Source: Blasia pusilla (lineage: Eukaryota; Marchantiophyta; Marchantiopsida; Blasiales). From it: DNA of 64,000 nt. Below the pieces are notes generated by a model. That model saw only the letters and a program-made list of their open reading frames with translations, made no database searches and was not told the DNA's origin. Of the stretch, positions 26,701-36,852 are shown one piece after another. The translations under genes were made by a program, and so were the position numbers. The number at the start of each line of letters is the position of its first letter. The first letter of the stretch is position 1. The stretch spans positions 19,158,001-19,222,000 of the forward strand of contig CM114272.1 in assembly GCA_050084515.1 (NCBI GenBank). The letters run 5' to 3'.

Positions 26701-27094
26701 TAAGAGGAAAGGGTAAACTAGAAAGGGAGACAATAGAATTGGAGATAATTATAATTTCAATGAGATGTACATAAATTGTGCGCAGTAAATGATTATGTTC
26801 AAGAATGTGAGAGCTTATCGAAGGGATTAGCTTATACTACTCTATTATCTATAGGTCCACATTGGATCACACTATGATCACCTTTTGAAGGGCATGTTGG
26901 CTATGAGCAACATGTGTCATTGCATACTAATAATATGAACCTATACATAATAGAGTAGTGTAGGCTAATCCCTTCGATAAGCTCTGACATGCTTGAATAT
27001 AATAATTTATTGTGCAAAATTGATGTACATCTCATTAATATTATAATTATCTCCAATTCTATTGTCTCTCTTTATAGTTTATCCCTTTCCTCTT
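26701..27094. repeat. Long inverted repeat, 156-bp arms, 82-bp loop
   Basis: 26701-26856 is repeated in reverse complement at 26939-27094 with scattered mismatches; for example GCTTATCGAAGGGATTAG pairs with CTAATCCCTTCGATAAGC, and AAGAGGAAAGGG with CCCTTTCCTCTT. It lies at the 3' end of the hAT relic. A transcript would fold into a long hairpin. Confidence 0.85.
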
Positions 27095-27368
27095 GTCTCT
27101 CATCAATTTGCAAAATGACTTGCATTTGTAAGGTTTTGCTTCTTTTACGTATCACTACATCAAATTAATCTTGAATAAACTCATAAATACCATCATCATC
27201 ATCAATTTGGAATTGAGATGTAGAATCCTCTAATATAGAGTCCTCTCTAAAGTCGGCATTATGCACCTGGCTAACTTTCCCTCTAATGTCATGATGGACA
27301 TGATAAGTTGATGGTACATCAATTAAAACTCCTAGGTCGTAAGACTTTGGTGCGTTACCACCCTCCAC
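27095..27368 (-). pseudogene. Possible hAT C-terminal fragment in inverted orientation
   Basis: A minus-strand open frame of 67 codons (27165-27368) leads into the right arm of the inverted repeat, so it may be the inverted duplicate of the transposase end. No domain recognised; acidic and Asp-rich (FQIDDDDGIYEF). Confidence 0.3.
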
Positions 27369-28854
27369 TATAAATAGTTATTCAAGCGCTTGATATATTT
27401 GTTATGGAGGAAGACTCTACACGCAAAATTGATTACATGTTCAAGCCTCACGATAAAAATGTATAGTTTCAGTAAGATTGAGATTATTGTAGTTGTACCC
27501 AAAAAAATCATATACCATGAGAAAACCCATTATTTCAAGATGGAGGATTAATACACCATAACATAATCGGATAAGAAGAATGGAAGATTAATTATGAGAG
27601 ACGATGATGAAGATATATATCGAGTGCACCTAGTGCTAGAGGGTGATATGCGTGCGGTGCTTACTTACAAATAACTTTGCCTTTAGTAGAAATCATCATT
27701 TCCTAAGGTTTTCTATTATCTTCCCTAGAAGCAAAACGATAAAAAATAAAAGGTAGTCTTGAGTTAAAATCCATTCCGCAATATTGCTCTTGAACGTCAA
27801 TGACATTATTATGATGAGTACCGTGAAAATATTTTGGTATTGCAACAATATTAATCTCATCCTTTGTTAATTTTCTCTTTGCCTCTTCCCTCCTCCAATA
27901 ATACAGGATTTTTCTTATTCAAGTGGTATGTCTGTTTTTCAAGCCTCACCAAATTTTCCTAGATAATCTCTTCCACCGTATCCTCCAAAATTACTCGGTC
28001 TTAAAAAAAAAACTCTTTTATTGATCATCTTGCCAACAAGAAAGGTCTTTTTGTAGGATTTGGTGAACATTAATATTTTTCCACAAGTATTACATGAGAT
28101 GCATATTGGGCCTTATTGTGTAAAATTTCTGAGGCCTTATTTCGAACTTAGTGTCTTACTTCTAAGACTCTAAGTCTCAATTTAGTTGATCATACTTACT
28201 CTTGGTCTTAACCATTGCAATCCATCTTAGTTTGGAATATGTACATTATTTTGAGAGAGTGCCATCTTGATTTTTAAACATCTCTCTTTTTTACATCCGG
28301 CATTTTGACTCAAGTCTTTAGGTAATTTGCAGCCAATTAAGTTAGGGATTGATTTTGGAGTCAATTAAGAATAACGATTAGTAATTCAAATTACCCACCA
28401 TTAATCTATACATCGCACGAGTGTCTGCTGATCTGTATTAATATATCATTGGAGAGTGCCCTTTCATTTTGCAAACACTTCTCCTCTTGACACTTGGCAC
28501 TTTCAAACAATAAGATTGTTCACTTTCTAAACCATTAGGATTGTTCGAAATTATTTTAAAATGACCCCTGAGAACTTTGAGAATCAATTTAAAGTTGTGC
28601 ATAGTACGGATTACACTAGTATCTAATCATTCTAAATGCTATGATTTATAAATCACATGTATTCGATTTTCTCAACACTTCGCATAAATTAATTCATATT
28701 TATTAGTTGGGACCGTGAGGGATCGTGCATCGCACGATCCATGCAACCCTAAGGTTCAATTTATTCAACCTATTTTATATGATAGACATGCATGACATAC
28801 ATTCATGTCTTTAAAAAGACACGTAGTGAAGGTTCAAGAAGGCACCATCTGAAA

Positions 28855-28879
28855 AACACTCCTCAAATAATAATATAGA
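28855..28879 (-). repeat. Helitron-like 5' terminus
   Basis: The minus strand reads TCTATATTATTATTTGAGG. It shares its first 14 bases with the copies at 12131-12153 and 29261-29284. Inferred from similarity to plant Helitron starts only. Confidence 0.3.
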
Positions 28880-29260
28880 TGATCATAAGATTTTTCGAGA
28901 AATGAATACAGAAACTTAGTAAAAAACTAACGGATAATTTGCACGGATGAATGAAAATTAGCTCTAGAAGACAAAAACTCGGGTTTCAAAATAGGTCAGT
29001 GAGAAGAATAACACCTATCAATTAATTAGAGGTCAAAAAAGAAAAATATCACCCGGAAAGAAGACACCCAATATAAGAGCACTCTCCCATAATAACGTAT
29101 TAGTAAGTACCCTTTCTAATATGAAGTACTTGAGTAGAGGGGACGGAGTGAAAAGACTAATGATAAATTCAATTTTTTTTCTTGTTACCCCTAACATATG
29201 AAACATTTTCTTGCTATCAAATTATCACGCGTGAAATATAGAAGCGTTTGCAAATAAAAA

Positions 29261-29284
29261 AACTTTCTCCCATAATAATATAGA
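29261..29284 (-). repeat. Helitron-like 5' terminus
   Basis: The minus strand reads TCTATATTATTATGGGAGA, the same family of ends as above. Confidence 0.3.
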
Positions 29285-29668
29285 AAATGAAAAACCTTAT
29301 AAACAAATACATATATTGATTTGGAACCAATCTACGAAGCCATGGGATTCAACTAGTTGCGTCGAACTAGGAGTACACCGAACGGCTTCAATTAGGAGGA
29401 TGGTACAATTCTTTCCCCGGATTTCTGCCACGCTGCTTTTCCAGGTAAGCGTGTCCTGCCCTGCTGGCATGAAGGCGTAACGTCCACGGTGGTACTCGAC
29501 GCTTGCTGGAACTGCCATCCGATTCAACAACAACAAACGCGAAGCCCAGATAGCGAGAGTTTCGTTCGTTCGTTTGTGAGATCAACTTCTTGGAGCCTGA
29601 ACGAAACGGAGAAAATGCTGGAGCTTTGTTAGGGTTGATGTAGGGTTTTGGATTGAGGTCAGGAAGCT

Positions 29669-31962
29669 ATGGACGCAAGAGACATGAAAGCGATGGCGAG
29701 GGCCAAGAGGGCCTCGTCGAAACGGTCGAGGGCACGGTTTTCGCATTCCAAGCGGTCGTCTGGTGCTCAAGCCGGAGCCGAAGGTGCAGCAGCGCGTACA
29801 GGTCAAGAAGACTCGGACGAAAAGGAAGCGTTGCCTTCGAATTGGGAGAGATATGAGGACGCGAGTGGGAGCGAGGAAGACCTCGGACCTTCGGTGGACG
29901 GAGAAATCCGCCCCAAAAGCAAGGGGGCAGATTATTCGGAACTGCTGTCCTCTGATATGCCGAAATTGTATGAAGACCTTCCGGGTGAGTGATGATGATG
30001 GTGGTGAGATGGTGTTAGTGGTCAATTTTGTGCATTTTGCTTTGTAAGCCCGATTTCTGGTTCTGCTTCGCGAGGTTGGATGGAGAATGTGTATGACACT
30101 TGACGTTTGCGCAGAATCGGGAGGAATGATATCAATATTGGCGGAGGACGGATTGGGGTTGTGGGAATGGGATACCTCTTGGTTGGAACCAACCTCGGCG
30201 TCGGAGCATCAAGCGGCGCGAGATGCGGTGTGCCTCATGCCAGCCCTGTTGTAAACTTCGTCTAGTGCGTCGTGGCACTTGGCACCTGCTCTTTTGCAGT
30301 CTTCCTTTCATTGGTACTGCTTCCCCATACCACTCATTATAGTTTATTGGTCGTGGTTTCCATATGCTAGATAGAAAGAGTCGGTGATCATTGCACAAAC
30401 TCACCTGCTATCATTTCCTGCGTCGGCGAGTCCTAAGTCTGCTGTGGGAATGTCGGCAGGAAGCATTGCTATTTGTAGACCTGGAGCTGTTGGGACAGAC
30501 CCTCGGTCGTCTGCACGTTGCTGAAAGGCTTTTGGTGGAGGAGGAGCTATTTCCAATTCAGGTTAGTCTCTCTCTTTCTCTTTGCGATTGGACTTTGTGA
30601 TGGCATGGCTAGTTTTTCTTATATGAAATATGATACAAATATTGAGATGGACAAGGAATGACCACAAGGTTAGAAGGTAACTTGAATTGCTGTATTATTG
30701 TTCGGAGGTTTAGCGCGTCAATGTAGAGATTAAGTTGGATATTACAGTTGATCCTTATTTTTCCAGTTCCCGACCATTGATAGCAGCGAGTCTTTCTGTT
30801 TTCACTTTCTATATAGCTGAACTTCATCATCCCGATGGCTAGGTGAGCTGTGTCGACTTTTAGTCGCTCAGCTCTTTCTCATTTGGGCGTCGTTAGGGAT
30901 TCGAATTTGGGTTTCTTTCGGCTCATGCTTGTACATTCGTCGATGGACCGTACTCATAAGCCTGTCTTACAGCTAATGGAGAGTAACTGGGGGATGGAAA
31001 GAGCTTGTAAAGGATCTAATCGCATCATTCTAGTCTTCCCATGAAATTCTTTCCTCGAAATGTATGCTGTCGGTATTCTTGCTATGTTTTTCCAAAATTC
31101 ACCTACAATTTAATGCTCTGATGCTCACTTTTTGACAAAATTTTCCTTCCATTTTAACTTGCTGCAGGAACCCGTGAATAATGATTATACTAAACCTCAT
31201 GATCACAAAAAAGGGACTCCCGAGCTGAAAGGTGGTGTGGCTGGTATGGGAAATAGATTGGTACGAGATGGCATTGCAGTGAGCTCCAGGGTTAGCTCCC
31301 AATACGGAGCTGTTAACACCGAAAACGGAGTTGATCGCAGGGACGGGAGTGAAGATTTACTAGAAACGTCTAGAAGTTCAATATTGGGAACCTCGCCCAG
31401 AGTAACTGCTGACAATACAGTTGATCGTACGGACCAGAATGATGATTTAGTAGATACATCTATGAGTTCAATATTGGGACTCTCGCCAAGAGTGATCGAA
31501 GATCAGAACTTGTTGGCCAGAAGAGGAGGAGCATGTACAACCGGTCAAGATATCTCGGAGAGAATGGGAAGAATGGTTGAGCCACCCGGGTCTCTTAAAT
31601 CTGAGGCTGCTGCAGCAGAGGCTGAGCTCGACTCCTTGCTTGACATGCTCGAAAACCATCATGTGAACATGTCACCAGCTACAAGTAGCTCACAGTACAG
31701 TACAAGTAGTACTCCCTTGTCTAGTCTACCCCACCCAGGCACAGGCAAGCTTAACGCTGGAGCTCTGCAGGATTCAAATCCAGGCTTCACATATGGGCAA
31801 TTGCCACGAATGTCCATGACTGGAGGTGGGAACCAACGCAGTGGCTATTCTACTGTGGTGACGGAGAGAAGCAGAGGAGGCAAGGATCTTCCTTCTGTTG
31901 TCAAGAATAGTGATGCTCCTCCTTTAGACGACGATTTTGACTCATGGCTTGATTCCATTTAA
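29669..31962 (+). CDS. Conserved plant protein of unknown function, four exons
   Basis: I do not know a name or function. Exon 1 is 29669-29984, with a very basic start (KAMARAKRASSKRSRARF), then an acidic segment with ALPSNWERYEDASGSEE and RPKSKGADYSELLS, then a GT donor. Exon 2 starts at 30115 (ESGGMISILAEDGLGLWEWD); its donor is uncertain (about 30180-30255). Exon 3 is probably 30460-30561 (EALLFVDLELLGQTLGRLHVAERL). The last exon is 31168-31962, ending DDDFDSWLDSI. The LPSNW-RYED / SKGADY start, the leucine-rich middle and the DDFDSWLD end are features I recall from uncharacterised plant proteins; this is memory, not a search. The last exon has an in-frame 90-bp tandem duplication at 31330-31509. 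An Ala/Glu-rich helix (SEAAAAEAELDSLLDML) lies just after it. Probably a nuclear or cytosolic disordered protein. Confidence 0.65.
31330..31509 (+). repeat. In-frame 90-bp tandem duplication in last exon
   Basis: Units 31330-31419 and 31420-31509 both start GTTGATCG and encode 30 residues each, including DLLETSRSSILGTSPRV and DLVDTSMSSILGLSPRV. Ser/Thr/Pro content suggests a phosphorylation-prone or linear-motif region. Confidence 0.85.
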
Positions 31963-32118
31963 GAATCACTGTAATTATGAGTTCCTCTGTGCCATAATCT
32001 GTGCAATATGGGCCTCTTAAGAATGGCTTCTGAAGTTCTAAAGGTTGGAATGGTCAATGGTTGCAATGTCCGAAATGTGCTGGCTGATTTCGTTGCCTGT
32101 TGGGTTGAAATTACGGAA

Positions 32119-32212
32119 TTAATCACTTTTTCCTCGCATCGTATTATGGATTTAATCACTTTTTCCTCGCATCGTATTATGAATTTAATCACTTGTTCCT
32201 CGCATCGTATTG
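32119..32212. repeat. Three 33-bp tandem repeats
   Basis: TTAATCACTTTTTCCTCGCA-type units start at 32119, 32152 and 32185, nearly identical. They lie 157 bp after the stop codon of the upstream gene, so possibly in its 3' untranslated region. Confidence 0.9.
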
Positions 32213-35200
32213 TTTTTGGTGTAAATTTTCTCTACAAATGAGGATGATTTTACCTCTGGAAGGGTCCTTACTGAATCGGAGAGGTGGTCCGAATAACTGA
32301 AATTTGTGTAGACCTTGGAGCTACGATCGTACTCACATTTTGGAGATCAAGGTTTCTTTCACCCATTCAGATAGTTTTGAGCTACTGAAATTTGTTTAGA
32401 CATTGGAGCTGGGATTGCTCTCGCCCATTGGAGGTGAAGGTTGCTTTCCGGAGTCTAGTGCTGCAGTCGATCTTGCCAAGGCACGTCAAGTCATTTCCGT
32501 TTTCAGTATTCTTGCGGTCTGACTGTCTTAGATTCTTATTGCTGAAAGAGCTTCGGGCATTCCGAATTCAAAGACACGATGGAAAGCAAACATCCTAAGA
32601 AGAGTGTTTGTGCCGGTCAAGGTACGCCTGTGCCCGCACCAAATCTGCCGGTTTAGCACTGTGTTTGAGAAGGAGACTTAAATGGTGGTGTCTATGACCT
32701 ACCCACTTCCCTATTTTTAGACATTAGGTTCAGTTTTGCGCTGAGAGCTATCTGCGATGTTTGAGTGAGAAGGATTGCAGTGTTGGGCAAGCGTATTTGG
32801 GAACTGGAGATGACAACGTATTGGGACGAGTGGAGCACTTAGAGCTCACTTAATGTGCAATCAGAGCTCGCTGCATGGGGGCCATATTTGTGAGAAAGTG
32901 TGACAATCGCAGGTCGTCCCCCCTTCAACGTCGGCATTAATTCCCATCGCGGAAGCTTTGTGGCATACGACTGGGCCTGAACCGCGAACGGATTCTCGAT
33001 ACGGTCGCACACTTCACGATGGAAACGGCACGCGCGATTGTGAGCATGAAACACTTGGACGAATTTCTGTTGTAGACCATGAAGGCGGTCATGGTCTGAA
33101 AATGAATCGCAGTACATGATTGGCGAATCAAGATTAGAAATGGTGGAGACGCGACGATAACGATGACTACTGGAACCATCGTGCCGGAAGGATCTCTGCC
33201 ATGTCGGTGTATGCCTGACTGCGAGAAAGATTCTTTGAAGCCACACCTCTTTAGTAAGAGAGCCCGTCCATCCTAGCTTGAATCGACATCTCAAATACAG
33301 TACGGGCATATTCGGCAACTTGGACAATCGTTCCTTCCACGACGTATTCTCACGCTGCGAACATGGCTGTCCCTACAACATTCCTTAGCAGAGCTACAAC
33401 GTATCAGTGGAAGGATCGCGATCCTTCCACTGATGGATTCCGCGGAGTCGTGTCATCGCGATGCCTTTCAGTGTAGGTTCCACTGATAGACCACTGGGAA
33501 AAAAAAGAGACAACGCGAGTCTTGAGAAATCTGCATGAAAACGTCGGACTGAGCCATAGACGGCTTCCTTTTCTGAATACGGTTCCTGGTTTTCTCGGGC
33601 ATCATGGTCACGAGATGTCAGGTTCAACCCTCAACTCTCGCACACGTTTGGAGTTCAATACGGGTATCATATACTGTACCTGTGCTCAGGTGCGAGATGG
33701 TATCTCCAGTTGGGGAAATCAGTCTTCTCGTTGTTGTCCTACGGTAGGAGTGAAACGTCGGAAGAACGAGAGCTTGTAACCACACGATCTTCCAAGTTAC
33801 TATCAATATGAGGGGGAGATTTGGCAAAGTCGCTGGCGTGCGCATATACGAATCGTTCGTGCACGACGATTCAACAATAGGTTTGGAATAGGCAACAGAA
33901 TCACCGATGACCCATGCATCTCAAGTCGGCATCTGATAATGTGACAGTGGAAAACACGGGGAGCATATTCTTGTTATCCCTACCCTTTGCTCAGTTTAGA
34001 GTTGCTTACCTACGGTTGGTGAAAAACGGAGGGCTTACGGGAAGAGCTTAGCGTGTGGTCGGATAACTCGATGACCGCGTGAAACGTAGAACATCAAAAG
34101 TGCCATGAAGAGCCATCGGGATTCGAATTTTGAGCAGCTGGGTGATGTTTACGTTGCCAGAATTCAGAGCCATCGATCTTTAGAAGCGGAGCTCCTCACG
34201 GTTAGGTTCACGAAGGGCAGGAGAAGCGAGACCTCCGACCACCAGTCATTCCAATTCCGCTCTCATACGACTTAAACTGCGTCAATGCCGGCAGTTTTAA
34301 TCTCTGCTTTGCTTCCATTGCGAACGAGCCAGTGTTGACCCGCGAGATTTATGCGATGGCACTGCCGAGAATACTGGAACCCTACACGAAAGCGCTAGCG
34401 GTAAGCTCTTTTACTCAAACCAATTGATCTAGCTCAGTCTCAGTGACCGAGAAAGCAGTTTGGTGCGCCTCCGCAGCAATGATTAACATAATGTTTCACG
34501 TAGTGGAGGGTAACTTGATTTGCTGACTCGGTGGTTACACGACCATAAACGATCGTGGGAAGTAGCCTACGTCAAGTCAATCACGTAAAGTCAGTGAAAA
34601 TCAGGTGGAAATTCTTACTTTCGAAGGGAAATTTCCCGGGACCATAGCCACGGGAATGAGTTGTTTGCAAAAATTAAGTTATTCTGATGCCATCCCTGTC
34701 ACCACCCGATGACTTTCTTTATCTACATGAGTTGAGAGTGAAATGTCGTGCACGGGCCATTGACGAATAAAATCTTGTCGATACGGTAACCTCGCAGAAT
34801 GGAAAAAAGTCACGTGAGCCGGAGCGAAACGAGAGAATTGCTCTCTGAACAGAAGAAGTCCAACAAACTCTCACAGATTTCGGCGATGTACTTGCGGCGC
34901 ACAGAACAAGAGAACGGTATTTGCAATTAAATTTGTGCGACGGTCCGAGTTTCCGGCTTGGTTAGGGTAAAACCGTCAGCTTTGATTATGAACGAGAAAT
35001 CTCTTGAGAATCTGAAGGCATCGTTTTGTATGGATGGCACTGAAACCAGATTAAGCACATTCTTACAACTAACCTGGGGTCTGGGGATGAAGATTTTTAT
35101 GCACAAGAGTTTTAATTAACATTATATTATACATATTGCCAAGCGAACTATACAATGAGTATTGCACAGTAACTCCCGTTCCATGTACTAGTGTTTCCAT

Positions 35201-35584
35201 GATTATGCACACATTTAAGACAAGTCTATGCATATTACTGAGTCATATAATGTTTTCCTAGGGATCGTTGAAACGGCAACGAAGAAAACTCCATCGTCAT
35301 TTGTGCGCATGTGATTTTACGCACAGAGAGATCATGATGAAAGCAAGTACCCGAGGTCGGAGCCATGCTATCCTTGATAGGAACTTGCCAAAAACCAACA
35401 TCGTAGCCAAAGCCATGCGATGGATCCGCCATATCGTGAAAGCCTAAACTCCTGTTTGTCGGCTATTTTGCGGCGATAGTCCTGCCTTGGACGAAAACCT
35501 TAATTATTACTCCTCCTTTCTTTGTGCGTCGTTCAAATCTGCAGGTTCTCCAAAGCTCAAGGAAGCGACGAATTGATGGTGCTG
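32213..35584. other. Intergenic spacer, no recognised gene
   Basis: The longest frame, 32839-33327 (minus, 162 codons, Arg/His-rich), has no recognisable motif. The spacer contains a 32-bp perfect palindrome at 33403-33434. Its right end should include the 3' untranslated region of the minus-strand PLAC8 gene. Confidence 0.4.
33403..33434. repeat. 32-bp perfect palindrome
   Basis: ATCAGTGGAAGGATCG is followed immediately by its reverse complement. A further TTCCACTGAT copy lies at about 33478-33487. Confidence 0.9.
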
Positions 35585-36852
35585 CTATTGGTGAGCCATG
35601 TACTGGTGCTGTGGTGCTTGTGGCGGTTCGTTGTAATTGAAAGGCGGCGCCTGAGTTGGATAAGCCGGAGCCTGCTGTGGATAAGGCGCATAATCCGGTG
35701 CCTGCTGTGGCTGATTGCTATAAATCGGTGGTCGACCAGAAGTTTGTTGCGGATTTGCCTCGTACGCATTCCTCAGATTCTCGTACCCTGGCAGTGATGC
35801 ATAAGGAAAGGACCGTAAGAGCGGACTCTTCTGTCTTAGACAACGTTACGAAACGTTTTACACCTTTGTGCTAGCTGAAAAAGGATTATGTTTTCAAGCG
35901 AAATCATGAAGAAGTCGTGAATAATCGGCCTTACATGGAAAGGGTTGGGAACACAGCAAGGCCGACAACCGAGAAGCATCGGGGGCACTAACTTCAGAGC
36001 GACCAGAGGGATTAGGAGCTCACCAAGAGTAGGGTTGCCGACGCGGTTGCCGATCTCACGATATACTTGGCAGAGGGAGCATGACAGGCAACAGCAATCA
36101 GTGCACAGATCCCCGCAGGCATTATTCGGGAGGCCAAACTTTTGTCGTAGACGTGATCGGTAGCCGAAGGTGTAGAAACACCCGCATCCAGTGAGGTATT
36201 GTAGTAAGCAGAAGATACTTCCTCCGGTCATGCACGCTGTGCGATCACCAAGCAAGTTATGAGGAGGACAAGTTATGAAGGGTCCGGTAGAATTCGAAGA
36301 GACTGATCACTGTGATGAAGGCTCGAATCATGACAAGGATTCTTACTCGATCTCATGATTAGATCCATCACTCCATCGTGCATCTAATCTGTGTGACTTG
36401 CTAGGATCTAAGTGATTTGCTTCGATCATTGCGCACATTCGCTACTCAAGACATCACTAGAACTTGCACTTGTAGCTGAGTCGCGCGAAGCACTTACAGT
36501 TGGCGCCTTGATCGATGATTTCCACGATGCGTCCCACGAGCACGCAGGGACAACAACATCCGCACAAACCTGACAAGATGGGTTCATACAGACAGCAATT
36601 GTCATCGTGAAAGCCCTTTCATTGAACTGATTTAAGTGAGAGTCATGTAGAAAACGTCATTGGATAACATACAAAGCAAATATATGGAAAATGTGAAGTT
36701 CTTATCTATACAAAGTACGTTTGCGAAATCTAACAGCTCACAGAAGCTAGTTTCCTCCAGCATAGGTCCAAAAATTCGCATACTAATATTTCTCTTCCTG
36801 CAGTTTCAGATCGTTGAGTATCTAGATGATCATGAATGTCTCCCATTCCCAT
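35585..36852 (-). CDS. PLAC8-domain (plant cadmium resistance / FWL-like) membrane protein
   Basis: PLAC8 proteins are small cysteine-rich membrane proteins linked in plants to metal transport and organ size. Proposed exons (minus): 36852-36784, 36615-36498, 36236-36024, 35787-35585. All are GT-AG and in phase, giving 200 residues. Exon 2 carries GLCGCCCPCVLVGRIVEII, the C-x-C-C-x-C hallmark that begins the first hydrophobic segment. Exon 3 carries the second cysteine block (DLCTDCCCLSCSLCQVYREI) after FCLLQYLTGCGCFYTFGYRS. The last exon gives a Pro/Gln/Tyr-rich tail (QQAPDYAPYPQQAPAYPTQA) ending MAHQ. In many relatives the Pro-rich segment is at the N-terminus, so a C-terminal tail is a notable variant. 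Exon 1 (23 residues, beginning MGMGDIHD) is the weakest part. Function beyond the family is not known. Confidence 0.85.

Larger units (their letters stand above)
27400..29600. other. AT-rich spacer with Helitron-like termini
   Basis: No gene seen. Repeated words of type TCTATATTATTATTGGAGAGTGCC occur on both strands at about 28231-28270 (plus, degenerate), 28432-28461 (plus), 28855-28879 (minus), 29070-29100 (minus, degenerate) and 29261-29284 (minus). A GC hairpin, GGATCGTGC-ATC-GCACGATCC, lies near 28711-28731. The set suggests nested small non-autonomous Helitrons. Confidence 0.35.

Noticed and set aside
32839-33327. 162-codon minus-strand frame
   Set aside because: No recognisable domain, Arg/His-rich composition and an overlapping second frame; consistent with chance.
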